A stretch of 64,000 bases of DNA from an uncultured Bacteroidota bacterium (GTDB taxonomy: Bacteria > Bacteroidota > Bacteroidia > B-17B0 > Aurantibacillaceae), in assembly GCA_937873155.1 (NCBI GenBank), contig CALMVZ010000004.1, positions 112,696 to 176,695 of the forward strand, written 5' to 3'. This document shows positions 10,429-19,580 of this stretch, in pieces. Every line of letters begins with the position of its first letter. Position 1 is the first letter of the stretch. The notes under the pieces are model-generated. The model searched no databases, was not told the origin of the DNA, and saw only the letters and a program-made list of their open reading frames with translations. Both the position numbers and the translations under genes were made by a program.

Positions 10429-10524
10429 GATCCGTATTGATCCGTAAAGATACGTATTTTTATCCGTATTTACATACATAAATGATACGTATTGATATGT
10501 AATGATACGTATTTGGAGCGTATT
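10429..10524 (-). repeat. Phased array of eight GATACGTATT-like motifs upstream of the fic gene
   Basis: Copies of the motif GAT[A/C]CGTATT start at 10429, 10439, 10449, 10461, 10484, 10494, 10504 and 10516. Spacings are 10, 10, 12, 23, 10, 10 and 12 bp, so two four-copy blocks are repeated with a 55-bp offset. The core ATACGTAT is palindromic. The first copy begins 3 bp before the fic start codon. One-turn phasing suggests cooperative protein binding on one DNA face. An operator for the Fic protein's winged helix is the simplest inference. Confidence 0.75.
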
Positions 10525-10657
10525 GTAACCTTAATACACTGTACATCAAATTGTTAATAATTGTGGTTTAACTGAAAAATAATGTATAGAATAAAGTTCA
10601 CACTAACTAAGTGTTCAGGAAGTTTTTAATAAAAAGGAGCAGGAAGTAAACTAATTA

Positions 10658-13600
10658 TTAGATCTTAAAACCAAGCATGCAAATGTCGTCGGTTTGAGTT
10701 TGGGAACCTTTCCACTTTAAATGCTCCTGCACTAAAATATCCTTTTGTTCATTTATGTTTTTATCGCAGATCTGCAAAAGCATTTGTTTTAAGCGCGCTT
10801 TGCCATAACGTTTCTCAGTTTTATTTTCCAGTTGATCTGTGAAGCCATCTGTGGTGAAGTAAACTAAATCGTCGCTTTCTAATTGGATCATGTAAGTTGT
10901 AAAATTATTTTCTTTATCGGTTGTGTTCGCACCGCCGATAGCTTTTCTGTTGCCTTTGTATTCGATCAATTCATTATGGCGTACTAAAAAGAAATGATGG
11001 ATAGCCGATGAGAACAAAAGCATTTTTGTCGCCGGGTTGTAAATACCAAACGAAATATCCAACCCATCCAGGATCTCATCATCTGAATATTTATTCAAAG
11101 TGCCTTGTAATGAATTGCTCAAATATTCCAGTATAAGCGCCGGATCGGTATAACCTTTTCCCTCAACGGCTTGTTTAATATAATCAGACGCTAAAATGGT
11201 AAGTAATGAACCTGAAACACCATGCCCGGTACAATCACCAACTGCTAAGAAAATATTTTCGCCTCTTTTTTCGAACCAGTAAAAATCTCCGCCTAATGAA
11301 TCACGCTGATTGAATATTAAGAACGATTCCGGCAAGAGCTCTTTTAATAAGTCTTCACTTGGCATTAACGCACTTTGAATGCGGCGGGCGTAAGTAATAT
11401 TGTCATTAATGTCTTTATTCTTACGCGAAATAATTTCTTTGAACTGCAATTGCTCAATAACTGTAGCGGCCGATTCATTTATATCTTTTATCAACGCTTT
11501 ATGCTGCTCGGTAAAATTATTAGCAACTTGCGAAAGCAGATTGACTGATGCGAATAATTTATCGTTGATGGTAATTGGCAAACTGATAACAGAACGTGCG
11601 CCTCGTGATTGCCACAGTTTATCTTCTTCGCTTAAATTCTCATCAGTTGTGAAATCCGGTTTTTCGTAGATCTGTCCTTTTAAATGCAACGGAACCGTTG
11701 GCACATTTTTAGTGGAAATAAATCTGCTTGTTACCGTTCCTGTTTCCGTATCCTTAAAAAATAAGTTGCCATCGTTCCTTTCCAGGTCATGAACTAAAAT
11801 ACTTACCCGCATTACATTCTCGATCTTCTCCGATAAAAGCTCAATGATGCCCTGATAGACATCATTTAAATTATTGTACGAGATCAGTTTTGTCTTTGAT
11901 TCGTTAAGGATCTCCAATTGCTCAGAATAATTTTCGATGATCTGGTTCTGCTCATACTGCATGAAATAACTGGCGAAACTTGTCGCGATATCTTTCACCA
12001 TGATCATTGTATCAGCGGTGTAAAGATTAGCTTCTAGTGAATAAAAGCAAAAGAATCCGTAGGTCTTCGATGCATTGGCGATCGGGTAAATAACGGCCGA
12101 CTTATACATATCAACAGGCTGATGGAGCTGAGCGAACAGATCCTTTCTTTTTTTATCGGTTTCGAATTCAAGAATATCACCTTTAAAGTTGCGGAACTCA
12201 TTAAACAGGTCATCATCTGTTGGATTTGAAGTTGAAACTATTTTTTTGTCTTTGTAATTTAAACCATGTGTGTGCAATACCGGGTAAAATTTATCAAATA
12301 TGTTAATGCTGAAGTAATGACTTTTATCTGAATTGTCGCCAAGTAACCTTAAGATCCTGGCATACATGTTTGTGGTTTCGTTCGATGAGAGGATGATCTC
12401 TTTCACCTGGTTAATTACACTAAGATCGGCATTGTGCTGTTTTAATTTCTCTTCGGCGCGTACACGTTCAGTGATGTTCCTGCAGATCACCTGCGCACCG
12501 GAATATACATTATTATTATCTTCATATTTGAACAGTACCGATTGCCCGACCCAAAGAGAACGGCCATCTTTTGTTGTGAAAGGGAATTCGATATAAGTTT
12601 CCCGTGTTTTATGTTTTATCTGTTCTTTGTAAAATGCTTCTATGGTGTGTTTATAATCTTCGCGCACCAGTAATTTGTAGCTTTTTCCAAGTAATTCCTG
12701 TTTGCTGTAACCTGTGTATTCTGCAGTTACATCGTTCGTATAAGTGAAATCCCCTTTTTTATCTGTGGTATAAATAATATCGTTCGCATTCTCAACTAAT
12801 TTTCTGAATTGCTGTTCGTATTCTCTTCTTTCTGTTATATCATTCCCGATCCCGACAAAGATCCCGTTCTCTAATTTGGTATTGTTCCATTGTATCCAGC
12901 GGTGTGTTTTACTTTTCGTTTCAAGCAGAACAGTTGCAGTACTTGAGATCTCCCCTTTTGTGATCTTATCGAATGGGCTCTCATCATTATGGATCACTTT
13001 ACGCACTTTCCACCAGCCTTGCCCGAGAACTTCTTCTTCAGTGAACCCTAAAACTTTTGTAAATGTTTTGTTGATGTAAATTACATCGCCATTCTTATTA
13101 GCTGCCATAACTAATGAGCCGCCGTCATTTATTACTGTATTCGCAAATATCAACCGGTCTGACAAACGTAGTTTAACATGCGTTGCAATTATAGAAACGA
13201 ATAATATGGAAACTGTAGCTATAACGTATAAACTCGGACTGAATTCTGTATTACCAAGCTCAACAGTTATCAACATGGATAGACCGGTAATAATGACACC
13301 AAGGAAGACGAAATGTAAAGTTTTTTCGAAAATGATCGTGCCTAAACTTAAAGTAATGATCTGGCAAATTATAAAAAATGGATCAAGGTCAGAGTAATAA
13401 CAAAGGAAAACGTAATAAAAAGACACCAGGCAATAAATAGCAGTGAGAATAACAGATATATTTTTCCGGATCTCTTCAACAGCATAGGATAAAATACAAA
13501 CAACCAATAAAAAGAACGAAAGCGAGAAGGACAGATAAAGTTTATCATCGTAATTTTTAGTGATGAACGCGTTTGCCAATGCAGCTCCGGCAATAATGAT

Positions 13601-13807
13601 CGCCCCGAAAAATAAAAGGATTCGGCCGCTGTTCAGGTTAATGAGGCCGGCTTCAGAGGTGTCGGTAAGGTCATTATTTAAACCGCGTTTTTTTCTTAAA
13701 TAAAAGGTAATCACACAGATCGTTACCAATAAGAATATCGCGCATGAAATTTTTATATTCTGCGACACAGCGAAGTTTGAATTCAGATGTACAACTAAAT
13801 TGATCAA
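10658..13807 (-). CDS. Membrane PAS/GAF sensor with PP2C-type (SpoIIE/RsbU) phosphatase domain
   Basis: This 1049-residue protein starts with several hydrophobic helices (residues ~15-215), making it an inner-membrane sensor. Two PAS domains follow (~225-330 and ~335-455; YTNDVTAEYTGYSKQELLG is typical), then two GAF-like regions (~470-640 and ~650-800). The C-terminal third is a SpoIIE/PP2C serine phosphatase with GGDFYW (~840), VGDCTGHGVSGSLLT and the metal-binding YFTTDGFTDQ. Such proteins dephosphorylate anti-sigma antagonists or similar partners in response to ligands. No partner switch gene (STAS or HPK-like) is adjacent, so its target is unknown. It is divergent from the PD40 gene. Confidence 0.9.
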   Translation of the reverse strand: MINLVVHLNSNFAVSQNIKISCAIFLLVTICVITFYLRKKRGLNNDLTDTSEAGLINLNSGRILLFFGAIIIAGAALANAFITKNYDDKLYLSFSLSFFLLVVCILSYAVEEIRKNISVILTAIYCLVSFYYVFLCYYSDLDPFFIICQIITLSLGTIIFEKTLHFVFLGVIITGLSMLITVELGNTEFSPSLYVIATVSILFVSIIATHVKLRLSDRLIFANTVINDGGSLVMAANKNGDVIYINKTFTKVLGFTEEEVLGQGWWKVRKVIHNDESPFDKITKGEISSTATVLLETKSKTHRWIQWNNTKLENGIFVGIGNDITERREYEQQFRKLVENANDIIYTTDKKGDFTYTNDVTAEYTGYSKQELLGKSYKLLVREDYKHTIEAFYKEQIKHKTRETYIEFPFTTKDGRSLWVGQSVLFKYEDNNNVYSGAQVICRNITERVRAEEKLKQHNADLSVINQVKEIILSSNETTNMYARILRLLGDNSDKSHYFSINIFDKFYPVLHTHGLNYKDKKIVSTSNPTDDDLFNEFRNFKGDILEFETDKKRKDLFAQLHQPVDMYKSAVIYPIANASKTYGFFCFYSLEANLYTADTMIMVKDIATSFASYFMQYEQNQIIENYSEQLEILNESKTKLISYNNLNDVYQGIIELLSEKIENVMRVSILVHDLERNDGNLFFKDTETGTVTSRFISTKNVPTVPLHLKGQIYEKPDFTTDENLSEEDKLWQSRGARSVISLPITINDKLFASVNLLSQVANNFTEQHKALIKDINESAATVIEQLQFKEIISRKNKDINDNITYARRIQSALMPSEDLLKELLPESFLIFNQRDSLGGDFYWFEKRGENIFLAVGDCTGHGVSGSLLTILASDYIKQAVEGKGYTDPALILEYLSNSLQGTLNKYSDDEILDGLDISFGIYNPATKMLLFSSAIHHFFLVRHNELIEYKGNRKAIGGANTTDKENNFTTYMIQLESDDLVYFTTDGFTDQLENKTEKRYGKARLKQMLLQICDKNINEQKDILVQEHLKWKGSQTQTDDICMLGFKI

Positions 13808-14073
13808 GCTTTCAGTTTTATACGGCCACTTAAGCTAAATACCGTAAAAGGCCAAAGCAAGAGAATAACATTTACTTTAATGCCAAAAAAATCGGGCAAA
13901 AAACAAAAATGACAGCAGGGCGTTCTGTTACAAAAGTAATGCGTAGAATCTCACGATCCGTAAGGGTCCGGGTGAGTTATTAAGAACAGGCTTTTAATAA
14001 GTTGTTTAACAGGCATCTAAAAGGGGGCATTTAAAAACAGACCTTTATTTTTAGATGTTTAAATTTTTCTCAT

Positions 14074-16230
14074 ATGCAAAGTAGGATCCTAAAGATCTTT
14101 GTTTTGTTTTTGCTCTTTTGTTCTGCAAACATTTATTCCCAATCCAATAAGGACCTTGAGGAAGAAGCTTACTATTATTTCAGCAATAAAGATTATAAAA
14201 AAGCGTATGAACTATACGATCAATTATATAACAAAAATCCAAAGGACCTGGATTATAAATTTAAATTAGGGTATTGCTGCTTGTTCTATCCTGAAAAAAA
14301 GGACCGGGCTATCCAGATATTTGAAGACATTAAAGCCAACAACAGCAAAAAATCGAAAGACATCGATTATTATGTTGGAAAAGCTTACCACGTAAATTAC
14401 CGTTTCAGTGATGCAATAAAATCTTTCGAAGCTTATTTAGCCATGATCGGCAATAAAGTCAGTGACGATGATAAATTATTTGTTGAAGATGCCAAGCAAA
14501 CCATTAAGAATTGTAACAACGGGATCGAATTGATAGATAAAAAAGTTCAGGCTGATATCACGAACCTTGGTTCTCCGATCAATACAGATGAGGTTGAAGG
14601 CGTACCTGTAATTACAGCTGACGAATCAATAATGATATTTACTTACGCCGGTAAAAAAAGCATGGGCGGGAAATTAAATGAGGATCTGAAACCGGATGAG
14701 GCCAATGGTGAATACCGCGAAGATATTTTCATGAGTACTAAAAAGAGTGATTCAACCTGGAGCGATCCTGTAGGCATCCCGTCTTTAAACACGAATGGAA
14801 ATGATGCAGCCATAGCTATTTCACCTGATGGTCAAACTATTTTTTCATTCAGCAGTAATAATGATCTCGGGGATCTTTACCAGAGTAATTTGGTTGGGAA
14901 TGAATGGACCAAGCCTGAAAAACTAAATAAAAATGTGAATTCAGAAGCGTGGGAAGGAAGCTGTTCGATGACAGCCGATGGCCGTTACTTATTTTTTGCC
15001 AGCGAACGTAAAGGAGGTTTAGGCGGAAGGGATATTTACGTTTCTGAAAAAGTAAATGGTGATTGGGGTCCCGCTACGAATTTAGGGCCAACTATTAATA
15101 CCTCATTCGATGAAGATGCTCCGTTTATTCATCCTGACGGTATCACTATGTTCTTTAGTTCAAAAGGCCATACAAGTATTGGCGGTTACGATATTATGTT
15201 CTCAATTAAAAAAGACGGAGAATGGTTAGCACCAAAGAACATGGGTATTCCTTTAAATACGACAGAAGATGACCGTTATTATGTGATCAATGCGAAAGGT
15301 GATAAAGGATTCTTCTCTTCAAACCGCGGTGGTGCCGGTGGAAAAGGAAAACAGGATATATATGTAGTTACGCCCGGTATCTTAGGCGAGAAGCCGATCA
15401 TCGCTATGTTAAAAGGAACTGTTTATGGAAACGATAAACCAATTGAAGGAAAGATCGAAGTATTTAAAATAGCAACTAATAGCCTGATCGGTCCTTATTA
15501 TTCAAACAAAGTATCCGGAAAATATTTATTGGCTTTAAGTCCGGGCTTCGTTTACAAAGTGAAATGTACTGTTGTAGGTTTCGATCCGATAGAAGAAGAA
15601 TTAGATATTGAGAACCTCGATAAATTCTTAGAGATCAAAAAAGATTTCTATTTATATACGCCTGATTTTGTACCTACCAATACAAATGTTCCTTTAACTA
15701 CTATGACAAGTACTGCAGGTGTAACGCCATCAACAAATACTTTGGCAACAACCACACAAACAACAGCTACAACAACTGAAACAACAGCTACAACAACAGA
15801 AACAGTAGCTACAAATACACCAAATACAAAAGAACCTTGCGATCCGGGCGCGCCAAAGCCTGATTTCACTTCGTTGAAAGGAAAATCATTGAATGATATT
15901 GAAGTGTATAAAAAATTATTAGCTATAGGCGGAAATATTTGCGCAGGAAATATGATCTTCAAAGTGCAGATCGCTGCATACAGGCATCCTGAAAACTATA
16001 AGTATGAGCATTTGATCCAATTCGGCCAGCCGGAAGTAGTGAATTATCCGGATGGCATTACCCGCTTTACTCAAATGGAATTTAAAACATTAGCTGATGC
16101 CGAAGTACAACGTCAGAAAGCAATTGCTAAAGGGCAGAAGGATGCCTGGATAGTTGGTTTCGTTGATGGTAAACGTTATACTTTAGAAGAATTGATAATG
16201 CTCGATTTCTTAGGTAAATCAATAAATTGA
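14074..16230 (+). CDS. Exported TPR / PD40 beta-propeller envelope protein with SPOR-like C-terminus
   Basis: This 718-residue protein has a signal peptide (residues ~1-22), then TPR-like helices (~25-150). A WD40-like PD40 propeller follows, with repeats of the type ITADESIMIFTYAGK, SPDGQTIFSFSS, GRYLFFASERKGGLGGRDIY and HPDGITMFFSS. Next is a carboxypeptidase-regulatory-like beta domain (~450-530) and a Thr-rich linker (~545-590). The C-terminus (IFKVQIAAYRHPENY ... TLADAEVQRQKAI) looks like a SPOR-type peptidoglycan-binding fold. The layout resembles the T9SS accessory PorE, but SPOR replaces the OmpA domain. It probably links envelope machinery to peptidoglycan; that role is inferred. Confidence 0.82.
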   Translation: MQSRILKIFVLFLLFCSANIYSQSNKDLEEEAYYYFSNKDYKKAYELYDQLYNKNPKDLDYKFKLGYCCLFYPEKKDRAIQIFEDIKANNSKKSKDIDYYVGKAYHVNYRFSDAIKSFEAYLAMIGNKVSDDDKLFVEDAKQTIKNCNNGIELIDKKVQADITNLGSPINTDEVEGVPVITADESIMIFTYAGKKSMGGKLNEDLKPDEANGEYREDIFMSTKKSDSTWSDPVGIPSLNTNGNDAAIAISPDGQTIFSFSSNNDLGDLYQSNLVGNEWTKPEKLNKNVNSEAWEGSCSMTADGRYLFFASERKGGLGGRDIYVSEKVNGDWGPATNLGPTINTSFDEDAPFIHPDGITMFFSSKGHTSIGGYDIMFSIKKDGEWLAPKNMGIPLNTTEDDRYYVINAKGDKGFFSSNRGGAGGKGKQDIYVVTPGILGEKPIIAMLKGTVYGNDKPIEGKIEVFKIATNSLIGPYYSNKVSGKYLLALSPGFVYKVKCTVVGFDPIEEELDIENLDKFLEIKKDFYLYTPDFVPTNTNVPLTTMTSTAGVTPSTNTLATTTQTTATTTETTATTTETVATNTPNTKEPCDPGAPKPDFTSLKGKSLNDIEVYKKLLAIGGNICAGNMIFKVQIAAYRHPENYKYEHLIQFGQPEVVNYPDGITRFTQMEFKTLADAEVQRQKAIAKGQKDAWIVGFVDGKRYTLEELIMLDFLGKSIN

Positions 16231-16246
16231 TTTACTGAAATCGGGG

Positions 16247-16325
16247 TCCCGATATGCGCCTTAGGCGGTCGGGATGACAACTGGTCATTGATTCGAGATT
16301 CCGATCAGTACAGTCGGGATGACAA
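16247..16325. repeat. REP-like palindromic doublet ending TCGGGATGACAA
   Basis: Two directly repeated hairpin units are seen. Unit one pairs TCCCGA (16247-16252) with TCGGGA (16269-16274) around an inner CGCC/GGCG stem. Unit two pairs TTCCGA (16299-16304) with TCGGGA (16314-16319). Each is followed by TGACAA. They lie in the 3' intergenic space between convergent genes, as REP elements usually do. Confidence 0.65.
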
Positions 16326-16406
16326 TGGGGAATGATTGTCCGGCGTCAGTTAAAGATACTGCTGTTAGCAGTGAACTAGGTGTACTGTTTGTTTGTGTTA
16401 ATTATA

Positions 16407-16448
16407 AAAAAGCCCTGAAGCAGAACAAGTACGCTTCAGGGCTTTTTT
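16407..16448. terminator. Bidirectional terminator
   Basis: A long stem (AAAAGCCCTGAAGC with GCTTCAGGGCTTTT) is flanked by A and T runs, so it can stop transcription from both convergent genes. The same AGCCCTGAAG stem recurs at 26804-26835 and 34437-34473. Confidence 0.88.
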
Positions 16449-16467
16449 ATGAAAGATATTTGGCTCT

Positions 16468-17100
16468 TTATTTTGCGACCAATAACTTCTTAGTAGTTCT
16501 CCTGTCAGCAGCACTTACTTCAACGAAATAAGCTCCGGCAGGTATTCCTACAGGAAGATCGAAGGAATAGTTGTGATTACCTGAATTCAAATTCAAATCA
16601 CTCGCAAAAGTTTTCACTTCCTGGCCAATCACATTGAACAATTTAATATTCACGTTCGAAGTTTCATTTAAAGCGAAACTAACTTTTACATGATCAGTCG
16701 CAGGATTCGGGAACAAGTTGTAGTTGTTCAGAAAATTAGTTGATGCCTCATTGATCCCGATCCCGGTAGAGTTAACTATTATCTGACCTTTCATTCCAAA
16801 AGAAGCATGCGCTTGACATACATAATAAATAGTGCCAACCGTTGTTGCCGTAAAGGTATATGTAGAAGTTTTGGAACCCCATCCGCCACTTACAGTGTTC
16901 GTAGTCCCGGCATTCCAATTGGCCAAATCTACTTGATTAAGAGGATGTGAACTGCTTGCAGCAATAACAACCATGTCGCCAACCTGAACAGTTAACGTGG
17001 CGGGTGTATAATTAAATCCTGAAATATTAACTGTGTAAGTAGTGGCTTTTGTGCCTAAAAAGGCGATGCAACTAAAAAGAATTAAGTAGATTTTTTTCAT
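16468..17100 (-). CDS. Secreted cupredoxin (plastocyanin-like) with T9SS sorting domain
   Basis: This 210-residue protein has a signal peptide (~1-19) and a single plastocyanin/azurin-like domain (~20-112). The type 1 copper ligands are all visible: His52, Cys95, His98 and Met103 in the pattern C-x2-H-x4-M. A T9SS type A sorting domain occupies ~125-210 (NLFPNPATDHVKV ... GAYFVEV ... KKLLVAK). It is therefore a small blue-copper protein displayed or released by the type IX system, probably for electron transfer or copper binding at the surface. The gene stands alone, between a bidirectional terminator and its own promoter element. Redox partner is unknown. Confidence 0.9.
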   Translation of the reverse strand: MKKIYLILFSCIAFLGTKATTYTVNISGFNYTPATLTVQVGDMVVIAASSSHPLNQVDLANWNAGTTNTVSGGWGSKTSTYTFTATTVGTIYYVCQAHASFGMKGQIIVNSTGIGINEASTNFLNNYNLFPNPATDHVKVSFALNETSNVNIKLFNVIGQEVKTFASDLNLNSGNHNYSFDLPVGIPAGAYFVEVSAADRRTTKKLLVAK

Positions 17101-17125
17101 AGAATTTAGTTTAAAGGTTTAGATA

Positions 17126-17133
17126 CAAAAATA
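17126..17133 (-). promoter_or_regulatory. -7 promoter element for the cupredoxin gene
   Basis: On the minus strand this reads TATTTTTG, matching TAnnTTTG, 26 bp before the start codon. The -33 region is weak. Confidence 0.45.
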
Positions 17134-17265
17134 AAGCATTTTAACTCAAAATAAGCAATTTCTTATAGTTAAAATCACCCCTATTACTTATAAATTGTTC
17201 ATTAAAATGCCCCCTTTAAAATGGCTTTATATGTAAATTAGCGCTTTCTTTTATTCTAAGGATTT

Positions 17266-19497
17266 ATGCAAAAGATCGACTATAACAATCAGCTAACAGA
17301 TGTAGAAACCGCTAAAAAACTGGGCCTTTTACCGGAAGAGTTTGAAAAAATTAAAACTACTCTGGGAAGAGTTCCAAATTTTACAGAATTATCTGTGTAT
17401 TCTGTAATGTGGAGTGAACATTGCTCCTACAAAAATTCAATTGTTTGGCTGAAAACACTTCCAAAGGAGGGTCCGCACATGTTAGCAAAAGCAGGTGAAG
17501 AGAACGCGGGTCTTGTTGATATTGGCGATGGTTTAGCTTGTGCATTTAAAATAGAATCACATAATCACCCGAGCGCTCTTGAACCTTACCAAGGCGCTGC
17601 AACAGGTGTGGGCGGAATTAACCGCGATATTTTTACAATGGGCGCGCGTCCTATTGCACAATTGAATTCATTACGTTTCGGTGATATCAATTCAGAAAAA
17701 ACAAAATGGCTTATCAAAGGTGTAGTAAAAGGTATTGGTGATTATGGAAATGCATTTGGTATTCCAACAGTTGGCGGAGAAGTATTTTTTGATGAGTGTT
17801 ATAATGTGAATCCTTTGGTAAATGCCATGAGTGTTGGTATTATGAAAAAAGGGGAAATGGTGAGTGCTATTTCTTATGGTGAAGGCAATCCTGTTTTCAT
17901 CGTAGGTTCTGCCACAGGAAGAGATGGAATGGGTGGAGCTGCATTCGCGAGTAAAGATCTTACTGAAGATAGTGCGAAAGATCTGCCTGCGGTACAGGTG
18001 GGCGATCCGTTCCAGGAAAAATTATTATTAGAAGCAACTTTAGAAATTATAAAAACAGGCGCTGTTGTCGGCATGCAGGATATGGGTGCAGCGGGTATCG
18101 CCTGCAGCACGAGTGAAATGAGTGCGAAAGGTGAACATGGTATGGAAATTTGGTTAGATAAAGTTCCGGCCCGCCAGCAAGGCATGCATCCGTTCGAGTT
18201 TTTATTAAGTGAATCACAAGAGCGTATGTTAGTTGTTGTGAAAAAAGGAAGAGAAAAAGAGATACTTGATATTTTTGATAAGTGGGACCTGAATTGTGTT
18301 GAGATTGGCGTTGTAACAAAAGGTGACAGGATCAAATATAAATTCCACGGCGAATTAGTGGCTGATATTCCGGCCCCCTCGTTAGTATTAGGCGGGGATG
18401 CACCTGTTTACAAACGTGAATACAAAGAGCCTGCTTACTATGCAGAAGCAAAGAAATTCAAGATCGAAAGTGTTGCAGAACCAAAAGATCTGAAAGAAGT
18501 AATGAAACATTTAGCCGCTCATCCGAATATTGCTTCTAAACGTTGGGTATACAATCAGTATGACAGCATGGTTGGAACTGTGAACATGAGCACAAATACT
18601 GCAAGTGATGCCGCTATCGTGAATTTAAAAGGCACCAAAAAAGCTTTGGCGATGAGCGTAGATTGCAACAGCCGTTATGTAAACGCAGATCCTGAAATCG
18701 GTTGTGCTATTGCAGTAAGTGAAGCAGCAAGAAATATTGTTTGCAGCGGTGGTGAGCCAAGCGCAGTTACTAATTGTTTGAACTTTGGAAATCCGTATAA
18801 TCCGGAAGTATACTGGCAATTTGTTGGTTCAATTAAAGGAATGGGCGCTGCGTGTTCTAAATTTAAAACACCTGTTACAGGCGGGAACGTGAGTTTCTAT
18901 AATCAATCCAGTTACGAAGGTCCAGTATTCCCGACACCAACTATCGGAATGATAGGAATTGTAATGGATAAAAGACATCAAACCTCTTTAAGTTTCAAAA
19001 AGGAAGGTGATGTGATCTATCTGATCGGTGAATCGAAGAATGATATTTCCTCTTCTGAATATGTATTCTCCTATCATAAGATAAAAAACACACCAGCTCC
19101 GCATTTTAACCTGGATGAAGAATTCAATGTTCAGAATAGTGTGAAATCAATTATAAAAAGCGGCTTGATCCAAAGTGCACACGATGTAAGTGATGGCGGT
19201 GTCTTCATCTCATTATTAGAATCAGCGATACAAGGTAATATAGGTTTTGAGATCAATTCTGTTCCGGGCATCCGTAAAGATGCATTCTTATTCGGAGAAG
19301 GACAGAGCAGGGTAGTGGTAAGTGCAGAAGCATCGAAAGCAGCTTCCTTAGAAGCAGAATTGAAAAAGAGCAATACACCATTCACAAAATTAGGAACTGT
19401 AAAAGGAAGTAAAGTGGTGATCGATGGAACCGATCATGGTTCTGTTTCTGAATTCGCAATTGATTACAACACTAGCATTGAAAGTAAATTGAATTAG
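17266..19497 (+). CDS. purL: Phosphoribosylformylglycinamidine synthase, PurL subunit
   Basis: PurL converts FGAR to FGAM with ATP and ammonia in de novo purine synthesis. The 743-residue length fits the small PurL that works with separate PurQ and PurS, rather than the ~1300-residue fused enzyme. Characteristic motifs are SVMWSEHCSYKNS at 46-58, IESHNHPSALEPYQGAATGVGG, and the second-half QSAHDVSDGGVF. The start ATG follows an AAGGA ribosome-binding site. purQ and purS are not in the window. The gene is monocistronic and is followed by a REP-like palindrome and a bidirectional terminator. Confidence 0.97.
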   Translation: MQKIDYNNQLTDVETAKKLGLLPEEFEKIKTTLGRVPNFTELSVYSVMWSEHCSYKNSIVWLKTLPKEGPHMLAKAGEENAGLVDIGDGLACAFKIESHNHPSALEPYQGAATGVGGINRDIFTMGARPIAQLNSLRFGDINSEKTKWLIKGVVKGIGDYGNAFGIPTVGGEVFFDECYNVNPLVNAMSVGIMKKGEMVSAISYGEGNPVFIVGSATGRDGMGGAAFASKDLTEDSAKDLPAVQVGDPFQEKLLLEATLEIIKTGAVVGMQDMGAAGIACSTSEMSAKGEHGMEIWLDKVPARQQGMHPFEFLLSESQERMLVVVKKGREKEILDIFDKWDLNCVEIGVVTKGDRIKYKFHGELVADIPAPSLVLGGDAPVYKREYKEPAYYAEAKKFKIESVAEPKDLKEVMKHLAAHPNIASKRWVYNQYDSMVGTVNMSTNTASDAAIVNLKGTKKALAMSVDCNSRYVNADPEIGCAIAVSEAARNIVCSGGEPSAVTNCLNFGNPYNPEVYWQFVGSIKGMGAACSKFKTPVTGGNVSFYNQSSYEGPVFPTPTIGMIGIVMDKRHQTSLSFKKEGDVIYLIGESKNDISSSEYVFSYHKIKNTPAPHFNLDEEFNVQNSVKSIIKSGLIQSAHDVSDGGVFISLLESAIQGNIGFEINSVPGIRKDAFLFGEGQSRVVVSAEASKAASLEAELKKSNTPFTKLGTVKGSKVVIDGTDHGSVSEFAIDYNTSIESKLN

Positions 19498-19507
19498 CAT
19501 TAGCGAG

Positions 19508-19545
19508 CGTCATGCTGCCTTGCGAAGCAGTTTGCAGCATCTCAT
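19508..19545. repeat. REP-like palindrome GTCATGCTGC...GCAGCATCTC
   Basis: ATGCTGC (19512-19518) pairs perfectly with GCAGCAT (19534-19540), enclosing TTGCGAAGCA. The layout matches the intergenic GTCATGCTG...CAGCATCTC palindromes scattered in many Bacteroidota genomes (recalled, not searched). Confidence 0.65.
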
Positions 19546-19580
19546 AAAAAAATCCCCAACATGTGTCGGGGATTTTTTTT
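19546..19580. terminator. Bidirectional terminator between purL and the PUR-family gene
   Basis: AAATCCCC pairs with GGGGATTT around a short ACATGTGTC loop region, with A and T runs on both sides. The stop codon of the minus-strand gene lies at its edge. Confidence 0.85.

Noticed and set aside
13950..13976. Hairpin CTCAC-GATCC-GTAA-GGGTC-GTGAG between divergent genes
   Set aside because: The stem has a wobble and a bulge and no T run or known riboswitch features; I could not assign a function with any support.
15648..15962. 104-aa Val-rich frame on the minus strand
   Set aside because: It is the reverse reading of the Thr-rich linker of the PD40 protein, so low complexity accounts for it.
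17874..18335. 153-aa open frame on the minus strand
   Set aside because: It is antisense to purL and has no family-like motifs or start signals.
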